NCBI GenBank assembly: GCA_016647705.1
Contig: CM028326.1
Coordinates: 25,807,901-25,871,900 of the forward strand
From: Eucommia ulmoides
Taxonomy: Eukaryota > Streptophyta > Magnoliopsida > Garryales > Eucommiaceae
Direction of reading: 5' to 3'
DNA: 64,000 bases
Below, piece by piece: positions 46,266 through 56,690 of the stretch. The number at the start of each line of letters is the position of its first letter. Within the stretch, counting starts at the first letter, position 1. The position numbers and the translations under genes were made by a program. The notes beneath the pieces were generated by a model that was not told the origin of the DNA, did not search any database, and saw only the letters and a list, made by a program, of their open reading frames with translations.

Positions 46266-46606
46266 CGGGGTGTGATAAGGCGTGGTCTGGGCTGAAGTGG
46301 GCTCTCCCTCTTGGGCCCCCTCCCCGGGTTGAACTCCCTACTGGAAGCTAGCATCCTCGACAACGTCCTTCGCCTGTCTCTCCTTCGCAACCTCCTCATC
46401 ACAACTCGGTCCATAACTGTAAGAAATACATAGTCAGACAAGTGAAAAAAGACAAATATCTAAAATAAACTGAGAAGAATTGAAAGGCTCACTATTCGTA
46501 AAAGACTTGTAAAAAACAGAAGTAGGTAAAGAAGGATTACTCCAGAAATATAAGTCGTACAGAGTCGACTTGATTAGCTCTTTGACGTGGGTAAAGTCCG
46601 TCTTCA
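46266..46606 (-). pseudogene. Tat antisense gene, exons 3 and 2 (second copy)
   Basis: Exon 3 begins at 46416 after the acceptor CTTACAG and reads MDRVVMRR, aligned with MDNVALLS of the first copy. Exon 2 (46606-46493) reads DFTHVKELIKSTLYDLYF and matches the corresponding frame of 26923-26814 (LLSSTLYDIYFYRDPSLP). Its donor is GTGAGC. The nested solo LTR begins two bases outside exon 2. Confidence 0.75.
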
Positions 46607-47089
46607 GTGTAAAGCCTAATTTTTGCGCATGTATATTTCTAATTGCATTTTAGAACATTTTGAAAAACAATGGGATTCATTATATTATTTAAATTTTACT
46701 TTAAAATTTTTAGAGATTATTGTGGTATTTAAAAGTTTGATTTTAAAAACTTTAGGGGCTAATATGTTAATTTTAATTTTGACTTTTTAAAAGTTTAGGG
46801 ATTATTAAGTTATTTAAAATATAATTTTAAAATTTTGGGATATAATTAATATTTTTTTATTCCAAGAAAAATAATTAATATAAATAAATAAATTAAAAAA
46901 ATAATAATAATAAAATAAATAAAAATATAATGTGGTGGAATTTGTTTCCTTCTCAAGGAAGGAAACAAATTCTTACCATATATATGGTTATATATGTGTG
47001 TGTCAATGACATGTGTCCGAAGCAAAAAAAAAAAAAAAGGCAATGGCAGTGAACAACTTACATATATATATGTATGTGTGTATGTATTA

Positions 47090-47090
<1 letters not shown>

Positions 47091-47127
<37 letters not shown>

Positions 47128-47132
47128 CACAC
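47091..47132. repeat. (TC)n(TA)n(CA)n microsatellite
   Basis: A compound dinucleotide run inside the solo LTR, close to a poly-A run at 47151-47173. Confidence 0.95.
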
Positions 47133-47910
47133 ACATACATTTCTACCGCGAAAAAAAAAAAAAAAAAAAAAAACTAAAGCAGAAAATTTTGGCTTCTTCA
47201 TTGCAAGTATTTCTTTTCATATATATATATATTGCTAGAATAAAATATATATCACGTTTAATTTATGAGACTATCTATACGAACATGTACACATGTATAT
47301 TTATATGTCAAAAATATATATATGTGGGTTCGAGAAATATAGTGAGTATAGATATATCTAATTTGTGAAAAATATGATTTAAAATAAAATTTGTAAATTT
47401 TATTAAAATGATAATTTTTAGTATTTCATTAACTAATAATATTTTTAATAGTCGATTAATATTATTCTATAGATTAAATTATTAATATGGAAAAAAATTA
47501 TAATCATTGTTATAATAATTTTTGTATAGTTAATATTTATTTAAGAAATTGAGCGTTTAATAATTTCGTATAATTAGAAAATTTGGGAATGGGAAAGTTT
47601 GCATTTTAAGGTCACGCATCGCATATTAGATTTATTTAAATAAATTCTCAATTTAGGTCACGTCGTTGTTAGGTTCACAGGCGACGTTGACCACATCAGC
47701 ATTTTGATAATAGTGTTTTCAGTAGCGCAAATATCGAGATGAATGTATTGTCTTCTATATAAATTATCAAATTAATTTTCGTACTAAACTATGAAAAATA
47801 AAAGATTTATTAAAATTCACGGTTTTATAACTTTAGACGGATAAAGTAAAAAGTTGATTGTGAAAAATAGTTTTTACTATTATACTTATATGCCATAGTA
47901 TGATCTCGAC

Positions 47911-48008
47911 AAGAGGGCATGTCCTGAGGGATATTATTGGTTCGAATAAGAGGGCATGTCCTGAGGGATATTATTGGTTCGAATAAGAGGGCATGTCCTG
48001 TAGGACGT
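47911..48008 (+). repeat. 37-bp tandem repeat, three units
   Basis: AAGAGGGCATGTCCTGAGGG plus a 17-base spacer starts at 47911, 47948 and 47985; the third unit diverges after CATGTCCTG. Confidence 0.93.
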
Positions 48009-48718
48009 TTGTGTTGTGACCTGACAGGAGGACAAGTCCTACAAGTGGTTGTTATTGTTATTGTGGTTGTTGTTGTGGCTATTGTTGTTGACTATTAATA
48101 TGGTGAAGTTGAATTTGATATTGATTGTTAATATAGTGGAGTTGAATATGTTGATGATACGGTGGTTTATACCATGTGTTGACTCCTACTATTGGTGATA
48201 TTGAATGGCCCTAACACTGATGATAATTTTAGATTGCATAGTTGTACATGTTACGGTACCATCTTAACTCTCGATTGTGATGTAAAACAATCCTATGGCT
48301 AGTAGAAAAATATGTGTGCAGTATTTTATTATATATCAAAATAATATGATTGGTTAATTTAAATGTATTTATTTTATTGTGATGATAGTTGCTGAGTTTT
48401 ATTTCGACTAGTGTACGGTTATCTTTATTTTATGTTTTGAAAAGTAGTGTATGATAATCATGCTTGATTCATAAATTATTTTTATATTATAAAGTTAGTA
48501 CACCGATAAAATATTGGTCTTAGGTATCTCAGCTAGAGACGGGTCCACTACTGACATTAAATAGAGTCAGATGGTGGTGTCATTTTTTTAGGATTGACAG
48601 GATAGGTGTGAACCGTAGAAGGTTCAGTTTTTATGTAGTTTTGTTATACATATTTAAGACACGTGTATTTATGAGTTTTGAGATTGGTAAATATATTTTT
48701 GGAAAAAAATCTACATCA

Positions 48719-48754
48719 GTATATATATACATACATACATATATATACATATAC

Positions 48755-48797
<43 letters not shown>

Positions 48798-48825
48798 CAT
48801 ATATATATATATATATATTATATAT
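48719..48825. repeat. (AT)n/(ACATAT)n microsatellite
   Basis: About 100 bases of alternating TA/CA repeats lie near the right end of the solo LTR. Open frames across it are meaningless. Confidence 0.96.
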
Positions 48826-49029
48826 AAGTCGACGTCACTCTCGACCTCAAGCGTTGGGGGCCCTGGGTGGAGTATGACATTCAGATCTCGATCTATATCC
48901 TTGGCAAGTTCCGAGTTGAGAATATTTTTCTTCTTCGATTTCTTTGGTTTTGTGAAGACATGAAAAAAGAAAACAAGTTAGGGAATTATATCGAGCAAAA
49001 AGTTTAACAACAAAGAGACAGGTACTTAC

Positions 49030-49112
49030 CCACTTTACCCCAATGTCTCTGGATGGGTAGTCCGTGTCCTCGCTTGAGCCGAACTCCCATCCGGTTCCCC
49101 CGATAGTATGGT
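49030..49112 (-). pseudogene. Tat antisense gene, 3' end of exon 1 (second copy)
   Basis: It reads GTGWEFGSSEDTDYPSRDIG up to the donor GTAAGTACC at 49029. This matches GDGWELGPNEQDHPNPIQRH before the donor GTAAGG at 27151 in the first copy. Confidence 0.75.
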
Positions 49113-52021
49113 CCAGTCATAATCCACGTAGAGCATCGTTGGTGATTTGGACCATACTATGGGTGTAAACCATTTTTCGACACCAACAAGCTCCATTAAT
49201 ATGCTTCCTAATATTAATTAATTACATTTATCGAACTGTGAAATTGATAATTTTGCTTACTCTTTATCAACTCCGAATTTCACTTCCTTTTTTGTCTTAA
49301 TCCATCATTCAACCACTTTAACTCATCAATTCCTTGATGGATTTTTAACTTCGGCTCATTGACTCAATCTTGGTTACGCTAGCGTGATAGGCTTAAATTC
49401 GCGCTTGAAATGGGGTAATTTCTGTAATTTTGAGAGTTTACGACTACCGCATAACGAGATGAGTGACAACGTGAGCGATATGATAAATGGTTTGTCGAGG
49501 TGTAGTAACCAGAGCCTGGAGGTGTTGGAGTGGTAGTTGAATTAATTGAGAGGACAGTTATCAGATTCGATAGAGGAGTTCTAGAAATTGAGAACACTTG
49601 GGATCGATTCCAATTTAATTTCGGGAATGATTCTAGATTCGATTGGGAATGTTTTGAGTTTGGAGAATTTGGATTTTGTAGACAACAAAATGAACGAGTC
49701 AATCCCTGAAACAATAGGGGATCTGAAAGCATTGAGGATGTTGAGGCAGGGTTTCATAACGCAAAATCATTTGAATAAACTCGTTAATTTAGAAGATTTC
49801 ACGATATCTTCTTTGCTAAATTCTTTCAACGTAGGCCAAAATTTGGTTCCTCCTTTTAGCCTCTTCAGCATTGAAATCACCAGTTGCCCATTGGGTCCAG
49901 ATTTTCCTCCATGGCTTACTACTCAAAATCAAATTTCGTTTATGATCCTGAGTAACGTTTCCATTTCGGGAATGATTCCTGATTGGCTATGGAAATTATC
50001 CTCACAGATGGAGTAGTTCAATCACTCGATGAATCAAATAACAGGAACACTCCCAAAATTGTTGGAGTTTTTCCCTGGAACATGGATCGATTTGAGTTTC
50101 AACGATTTAGAAGGCAAAATCCCAGGTTGGCCAAACTTGTAGTATCTCATTTTGGCGAACAACTCGTTTTCAAGAACAATTCCTATTATCATTTCCTTGA
50201 GATATCATGATCTTTCCTAGAATGCTCTCATCGATATGATCCCTTCCTCCATAGCCAAGATCAAAGACTTGTCAAGGCTCGATCTTTCGAACAATCGTTT
50301 ATTCGAAAACATCCATAATAAATGGTTTTACTCTCAAAACCTTCGAATGATAGATTTATCAGGGAACGATCTATCAGGCGAAATCCCTTCTTCATTATGT
50401 TCAATACCCAGCCTTTCTTATTTGAAATTGAGCCAGAACAATTTCTTAGGAACACTTTCTTCTTCCTTAAAAATCTGTACAGGATTATCTGCACTTGATC
50501 TTGGTGAGAACAGATTGGCAGGAACAATTCCTGTATGGGATGTGAAAAGTGTTCCCAAGTTGTATGAACTAAGAATGAGGGCCAATATGTTCATTAGAAC
50601 AATCCTGGAACAACTCTGTTATCTCCACAATCTTCATATTTTAGACTTCGCCTTCAATAATTTATCAGGAAGGATCCCAAAATGCATCTCAAACTTAATC
50701 GCTTTGAGTTCATTGATCACTTTCACTCCACAACAAGTTCCCTCTGAACATCACATATACACACCCAAGTTACAGTTAGTTGTGAAATGAACACAGTTGA
50801 CATACACATCCACGATCGGGCTCATAAATGCGATCGATTTTTCGAGGAATCGCCTATTTGGACAAATCCCGGATGAGATAATGAATTTATTGACATTGGG
50901 TACCTTAAATTTGTTGAGAAATTTTTTTGACAGGAAAAATTCCGGAGGGTATTAGAAGGTTGAAGACGCTGGAAATACTTCATCTTTCTTGTAATAATCT
51001 AATGGGTTCGATTCCTCAAACCATGTCTGATATAACCTCGTTAAGTCATTTGAATTTGTCTCACAACGACTTGTCTAGACCCACCCCTACGACAAATAAG
51101 TTCCAAACGTTTAATGATCCTTCGAGTTTTGAAGGCAATGATGGGCTCTATGTGCTGCCATTGTCAGTAAAGTGTTCTTCTTAGATTGATCGGGCGATGC
51201 AGAAAATAATGGAGAGGAAGAAGATGTTGTTGATGATGATGAGCATAAGAAGTTATGGGTTTATGTTAGTACGAGATTAGGGTTTATTGTAGGGTTTTGG
51301 GCTATATGTGGGAGTCTAGTGATTAAGAAGATATGGAGAGATGCTTATTACCATTTATCGGGACTTTTACAAAGTGAAAGATTGGATCTTTGTGGTTGTC
51401 TTGATTAATATTAGTCGTCTGAAAATGACGATGGATCGAATCAGGAGAAATCAAGGGTAATAACAGTGAAAGATTTTTTGTTTTTGTTTTTGTTTTTGCC
51501 ATAATCGTGGTATTAACAGTGTTGTGAATATGGTGTTTTAACACTTCATACCCCTAAAATTTTATAAAAATATCACTTTGGTCCCTGTATAGTTTTAATT
51601 TGAACACATAAGACCTTAAAAGTTTTTTTTTTTTTTTTTTAATTATCTCACTACAATCCTAGTTCTATATATGTACAAGGATAAAAGTGTATGTTCAAGT
51701 GTGAGTTGAATTTATTATTAAAATATTAAATTACGTTCAACATTATGATCAACTGAGTATTTAACAACATACGTCATAATTCAATCTAATAATGAAAAAA
51801 AATAGATATAAAAAAAATGAATCAAAATACAATTACAAAATTAGTAAAAACTGAATCAAAATACAATTATAAAATTTTAAGTCCGAAAATAAATGATTGG
51901 TTTGAATATAAATGGAAAGATAAGGTGAATCTTGAACAATGATTGAATAAATAAGGATAAAATTTTCATGACATGTTCATATTTCTATGCTATTATGCGA
52001 GTAATTTTACAATCTCTTTTA

Positions 52022-52710
52022 GGTTGTATTTGGGTAAGGGATTTCTAGGGGGGACTTTATTTGGTTAGAGGATTTTAAAATTCTCTTTTGACAAATCCCA
52101 TGTTTGAGTTTTAGAAGGGAGAGATTTGTCAAATCATTCAAACTTAAAAAAAGTGTAGAAGAAAGGATTTTGAAATCCGTTTGAAATAGACTGAATTTGT
52201 CAAATCCTTCATCAATCGACTTCGTCTCCTCCTTCGCTCTTCCTCGTCAATCGACTTCGTCTTTTCTTCATTCTCATCGTCGCAACTTCGCCGTCGTCGT
52301 CGTGACTTCGTCGATGGTCTTCTAAGTCGCTGTCGTTCATCTTCGTCAGTCGTCTTCTCCATCTTCGTCGGTCGTCTTCTCCATCTTCGTCGGTCGTCTT
52401 CTTCGTCAGTCGTTGTCTTCAGGTAAGGGTTCGATTAGGGTTCTAGTTCCAATTTCACCCATTAATTGATCTCGAAGTTAGGGTTCCAATTTCACCCATT
52501 TTCAATTTTGGTATCAATGGCGAGGAAGAGAAATCACAGACGATGGTTGAACGAAAAAAACGTTTCTATTTGACCATGGACTGGATTTTTGTTTTTTGTT
52601 TTTGTTCTCGATTTTATCCAAATAAGAGATTTATAAAATGACGGAATTTTGAAATCCCTTCATTTTTCAAATCTCTTGAATTTGTCAAATCTCTTTATCC
52701 AAATGCAACC
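52022..52710. mobile_element. MITE, 689 bp, TTA target duplication
   Basis: The inverted ends GGTTGTATTTGGGTAAG and its complement-like CCAAATGCAACC are flanked by TTA at 52019-52021 and 52711-52713. The duplicate unit at about 54397-54420 preserves the uninterrupted target with a single TTA. The centre repeats CTTCGTCGGTCGTCTTCTCC-like phrases. No transposase is encoded. Confidence 0.93.
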
Positions 52711-53278
52711 TTATAATTTGTCACATGATGTTAACTTTAACACAAAAAATAATAATTTTGGTACAATTTTGAAGTTAATGATTCAAGAACATGCATCTGG
52801 AACTAAATCAACCATTCAATTTCGGGTACACGACATCAATTAAAAAGACAAATTAGTCCATATCAAATGAAAGGAGTGAAATGTATTCCAAAAATAATTT
52901 TTTTTTTTAAAAAGAGAGCTGATTAAATTAGAGGTAAAAACAATTAACTATTCATATAGCGCAAGGTTGACCCTAATAAATTAGAGGTCCAAAACGAAAT
53001 TTAAAAATGGGCCCTTAATTTTTTTTAAATAGTCATAATTTTTTTATAAAATTAAAATATATAAAAAATAATTAATATATTGATTGAACTAAAATCTTTA
53101 TAAAAATATTTTAAAATAAAAAGGTATGGGTTCTATTGGAAGAGGTTGGATACTAAAAAGGACCGCTAGTTGTCCAAGAGTTGTTCCCATTTCCCAAGTC
53201 CCCGATTAATTTTTTCTTTGTATAGACAACCAAGAAAACCCATGTGTGGAGGGGAACTGGAAAACCCCCTTTCCAAAG

Positions 53279-53303
53279 GTGAGAGAGAGAGAGAGAGAGA
53301 GAA
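53279..53303. repeat. (GA)n microsatellite
   Basis: Twelve GA units lie 37 bases upstream of the first U5 promoter element. Confidence 0.95.
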
Positions 53304-53339
53304 GGGGAAGAGGGAGAGGGGGAGGGCAAGATGCTACTT

Positions 53340-53388
53340 ATCCCACATCGCTTGCGAATAAACAGGCATAAAGCGTCATCAATATAAG
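53340..53388 (+). promoter_or_regulatory. U5 snRNA promoter (USE plus TATA), copy 1
   Basis: The upstream sequence element ATCCCACATCG (53340-53350) matches the plant snRNA USE, and TATAAG at 53383-53388 follows 32 bases later. This longer spacing is the RNA polymerase II type. The transcript is expected to start about 32 bases after the TATA box. Confidence 0.85.
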
Positions 53389-53419
53389 TTGGGCAACATG
53401 AGTACCACAAGAACCACGC

Positions 53420-53543
53420 AGCCGCGCGGTGAGCACAAAGCGAACTATTCTTTCGCCTTTTACTAAAGAATACCGTGTGTTCGTCGCTTTCAGCGGCATA
53501 CGCTACTTTTTGGAAGAGGTTTTCTCTCTGGGGGAAGCCTCTA
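53420..53543 (+). ncRNA. U5 spliceosomal snRNA, copy 1
   Basis: The invariant loop I sequence CGCCTTTTACTAAAG (53454-53468) is held by an ACTATTCTTT/AAAGAATACC stem. The Sm site at 53505-53513 reads ACTTTTTGG, one base away from the usual AATTTTTGG. A 3' hairpin (GAGGTTTTC...GGGGAAGCCTC) ends near 53541. U5 aligns the exons in both steps of splicing. The ends are estimated from the promoter and the terminal hairpin. The Sm change may weaken particle assembly. Confidence 0.9.
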
Positions 53544-54841
53544 ACAAGCAAGAACAAATTTTCTGCTTCCTAGTGTAGTAAATGTTGTCATTTGTAAATT
53601 ATGTCATTTTAAAATAAACGGGTTAAAAAAGAAAAATTAAATATAAAATGGAAATTTTAAATTCTTAGTGTTTCAATGTAATTTGACTTTATTTGGAATA
53701 AAATTATTATTTCATAAAATATAATTTTTAGAGAATTTTTTTCAAAACTCTCAAAACATAAAATTACTAGGTCCTATTTTCCTATAAGTCGTGAGTTTAT
53801 GTTTTGGGACTTTTAAAGGAATTTGTCTAATTTTTATGGGGTATTTTAAGTTGCAGAAAAAGAAACACAAGGAGAGCAAAATAGAAACAACCCGTGAAGC
53901 TCTAAAGTATGGGTGGACCTGGACCTAAAATTTGTTTAAAATCTTTCAAAAAAATAAAAAATGTAATTAGTACGTGATTTTTTAATTGATTATTATTTTC
54001 GTTCTTTATTCAACTAATGATTTAATATTCTTTGGAATTTTACATACAAAATTGTAAAGTGAGAAAACTAACAACAAAATGTGTTACAATGATTATATTG
54101 ATGAACCGAACACAAAATTAGATTTGTCATCAACGTACATTCAAAACATCATTCATTTGTATATATTTTCGTGTATATTTTAATGTGTTAAATTTAATAA
54201 ATATTGAGTTTCATCTTATATTCAATAACATACGTCACTGTTCAATTTAACAATAAAGAAAATAAATGTTTAAAAAATTGAATTAAAATACAGTTATAAA
54301 ATTTTGAATCTAAAAATAAAGATTGGTTTGAATCCAAAAATCTTGAATGATGATTGCATAAACAATGATAAAATTTTCATGAAATGAGTAATTTTACAAT
54401 CTTTTTATAATTTGTTAATACGATATTGAATTCAATGCACGAAAAAAATATATTAATTTTGACAATATTTTGATGCGAATGATCCCTACAATGTGAATTG
54501 AAACCAAATCAAATATTTAATATAAAAAAAAACAAAAAACAAAAACATGGTCTAGCAAACCATACCACTTGTATGGAAGTGTAGGGCTCGGTTATACAAT
54601 TCTCCGACAATTTTAGGCACACATAATCAATTACAATGACAAATTAGTGTGTATCAAACGAAACGAGTAAAACGTAACTCCTCTATTGTTATTTTTTGGC
54701 TCTAATGTTTGTCCCTAAAAATTAAATTAAGGGGCATACACTATTAACTCTTAAAATACGGAATAAATTATCGATTAAGCTTATCATTTTTTTTTTGTAC
54801 CAATAATTCTTTTTGTCTTTTTCTGACCAAAATACCTCTCA

Positions 54842-55325
54842 TGTGAATGTTGAATGTAACATTAATTTTTTTTTTTTTTTTAATGATGTTATCTTTTTCT
54901 AACTAAAATACCCCTCACGTGAATGTTGAATGTAACATCAATTGTTTTTTTTTATAAGATGATGTTACATTCAACACATGTGAATGTTGAATGTAGCATC
55001 AATTGTTCTCTTATTTTTGTATGTAAAATAAAAATTCATATGATGTTACATTTAACACATGTGCATGTTGAATGTAATATCAATTGTTCTCAAATTTTTA
55101 TGGATCGTATTATGCGTGGATATTACATTCAACATCTGTAGATGTTGAATGTAACATAAATTATTCTCTTATTTTATGTATCTATGGTTAAAAACAATTT
55201 GATATTACATTCAACATCTGTGAATGTTGAATGTAACATCAATTATTCTCTTATTTTATGTATCTATGGTTAAAAATAATTTGATATTACATTCAACATC
55301 TGTGAATGTTAAATATAATATTAAT
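54842..55325 (+). repeat. palindromic minisatellite, about 7 units of ~80 bp
   Basis: Each unit has TGTTACATTCAACA and its exact complement TGTTGAATGTAACA separated by a few bases, then ATCAATTGTTCTC. Units start at about 54842, 54920, 54982, 55062, 55138, 55222 and 55302. Confidence 0.92.
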
Positions 55326-55379
55326 TGTTCTATGAAATAAACTACAAATTATAGGGTGTAATGTGTAAATAGTCAAAAT

Positions 55380-56090
55380 CATTGGAAAAATATCTCCCGA
55401 GTTGTCACACACAAACACAAACAGTAGAAGCTTTTCTTTCACAAATATTGAAGAGGAAAATGGATTAGACTTCAGAGCAACGCCCTTAATTACTAGACAA
55501 ATTAAGACCCCTATCTATCAAACAGTGGAAGCCTTTTCTTTCACGCGTGCCGACGAACAGTGGAAACATAGTTTTGTTTTCCGGTGAGAAACGTCTCGAT
55601 CGAAGATGAAGACAAAACCTGAAGCCGACGATGAACGCGAGGAAGAAGAATGAAGAAACCACCTACGAATCCATGGAGAAAATCCACATCGTCGGAGTCG
55701 ACAAAGCTGCCGAAACGAACCGTTACGACAAATCAGATCTGGAAACGGCGAGTCAGATCTGGAAATGACGAGTCAGATCTGGAAAATCCACATCCTTCGA
55801 CGTCAGGATCAATAGCAATGGCGGGAGGGGCTTTTCGGCTCTTTGGAAGGAAGACGCGAATCATGATAGGACATTTCGGTAAACTCGTTCCTCGGTATTT
55901 TTTAAAACGAGAGTTTTCAATGCAAGATTTACCCGCGATGGGAGTAATCGATGCAAGAAAAAGGCATCGATAGGAGTAATCGGTGCAAGAAATAAGCGAT
56001 GAGAGTAGGCGGTAAATAATTCTTTTTTTTGGGAGTAATCGGTAATTTTTCCTTAAATTAATAGTGTGGTTAGAGATACTTTAAGAATAC
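55380..56090. other. GC-richer part of the inserted repeat, no recognised gene
   Basis: Bases 55590-55980 contain open frames with repeated CAGATCTGGAAA phrases, and no family is recognised. The tail repeats GGAGTAATCGGTA at 55971, 56031 and nearby. It is probably non-coding element DNA or captured genic sequence. Confidence 0.4.
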
Positions 56091-56486
56091 TAACTACTCA
56101 TATAGCGCAAAGCCGACTCTAATAGATTAGAGGCCTAAAACGAAATTTTAAAATAGAGTATTTCAATGTTTAATTTTTTTTAAATACTCATAATTTTTTA
56201 TGAACTTTAAATATCAAAAGAAAAAATACTTAGTATAATGATTGGGACCAAAATTGAGATGAGATTATTTTATTTGATGGAATATATTAATCAAAAAAAA
56301 TATATACGTATGACCCTAAAATTTGAGCGCGTAAACGGACCCCCCCCCCATCCGCCCCCCAACAAAACAAAAAAAAAAAAAAAAACGAAAAAAGGCCTTG
56401 TTCTCTCACTCTATCTTATTTTGTACAATGTGAAAGATGTATTCAAATTTCACGCGGAAAACCTCACTTTTCTGAAGGTACTACTC

Positions 56487-56536
56487 ATCCCACATCGCTT
56501 ACGAATAAGAAGGATAAGGAGTTATCTGTATAAAAT
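56487..56536 (+). promoter_or_regulatory. U5 snRNA promoter (USE plus TATA), copy 2
   Basis: ATCCCACATCG lies at 56487-56497 and TATAAAAT at 56529-56536, 31 bases apart. This again fits RNA polymerase II snRNA genes. Confidence 0.87.
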
Positions 56537-56563
56537 GACCACTCGACGAAGGACAGCCATACG

Positions 56564-56687
56564 CAGCCGTGCGATGAGCACATAGCGAACTATTCTTTCG
56601 CCTTTTACTAAAGAATACCGTGTTCTCGTCGTTTACAGCGGCATACGCTAATTTTTGGAAGGGGTTTCCTCTTCGGGGAAGCCTCTC
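56564..56687 (+). ncRNA. U5 spliceosomal snRNA, copy 2
   Basis: Loop I CGCCTTTTACTAAAG lies at 56599-56613 and the canonical Sm site AATTTTTGG at 56650-56658. The 3' hairpin is GGGGTTTCCTCTTCGGGGAAGCC. The body differs from copy 1 at several stem positions. With an intact Sm site, USE and TATA box, this copy looks the more likely to be active. Confidence 0.92.
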
Positions 56688-56690
56688 AAC

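Larger units (their letters stand above)
46608..48879 (+). mobile_element. solo LTR, 2272 bp, target duplication TTCAG
   Basis: It starts TGTAAAGCC and ends GAGTATGACA, with perfect TTCAG repeats at 46603-46607 and 48880-48884. It has no coding content. The termini resemble chromovirus (Tekay-like) LTRs, though the lineage is inferred. It inserted at the splice acceptor side of the Tat antisense intron 1. Confidence 0.9.
46266..49188 (+). mobile_element. 5'-truncated Tat element fragment inside the RLP pseudogene
   Basis: It contains exon pieces of the Tat antisense gene on the minus strand and ends with an LTR terminus (GGACCATACTAT...CACCAACA, 49150-49188) like that at 29818. Gag-pol and most of the LTR are missing. 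A 2272-bp solo LTR (46608-48879) is nested within it. The left junction lies near 46266, inside an LRR codon run. Confidence 0.75.
46140..51400 (+). pseudogene. LRR receptor-like protein (EIX/Cf-type RLP) pseudogene, split by a retroelement
   Basis: The left piece (46140-46265) reads LPYSIGNFFSLKALDLEGC, a clear LRR unit. After the insertion, LRR coding resumes at about 49190 and continues to about 51180, with stops and frame changes between its open segments (49588-50016, 49983-50210, 50236-50790, 50927-51184). Examples are SGMILDSIGNVLSLENLDF, NNLSGRIPKCISNL and the MSDITSLSHLNLSHNDLS motif close to the end of the LRR domain. A membrane segment (RLGFIVGFWAICGSLVI) lies at about 51270-51320, followed by a short cytoplasmic tail with no kinase. 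This is the RLP layout of plant immune receptors. The N-terminal signal and first repeats are not found. At least six stops make it non-functional. Confidence 0.88.
51690..53545 (+). repeat. segmental duplication, left unit
   Basis: It aligns with 54185-56690 in the same order. Shared parts are AACAACATACGTCA, the ATAAAATTTTCATGA...GAGTAATTTTACAATCT block, the CATATAGCGCAAG block and the U5 gene. A MITE (52022-52710) is present here only. Confidence 0.85.
54185..56690 (+). repeat. segmental duplication, right unit
   Basis: It matches 51690-53545. It lacks the MITE but has an insertion of about 1.3 kb (roughly 54755-56090) carrying a palindromic minisatellite. The stretch between units (53546-54184) is AT-rich with no gene. 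Confidence 0.82.

Noticed and set aside
46994-47368. 124-residue ORF with Lys and Tyr/Ile runs
   Set aside because: Crosses microsatellites and a poly-A run inside a solo LTR; no coding signal.
48608-48877. ORF with long Tyr/Ile/Thr repeats
   Set aside because: Reads through an (AT)/(ACATAT) microsatellite.
52144-52362. 72-residue Arg/Lys/Glu-rich ORF
   Set aside because: Comes from the CTTCGTCGT-type repeat interior of the MITE at 52022-52710.
55650-55973. 107-residue plus ORF
   Set aside because: No recognisable domain, repeated CAGATCTGGAAA phrases, and located in the insertion that is missing from the duplicate unit; kept only as an unassigned stretch.
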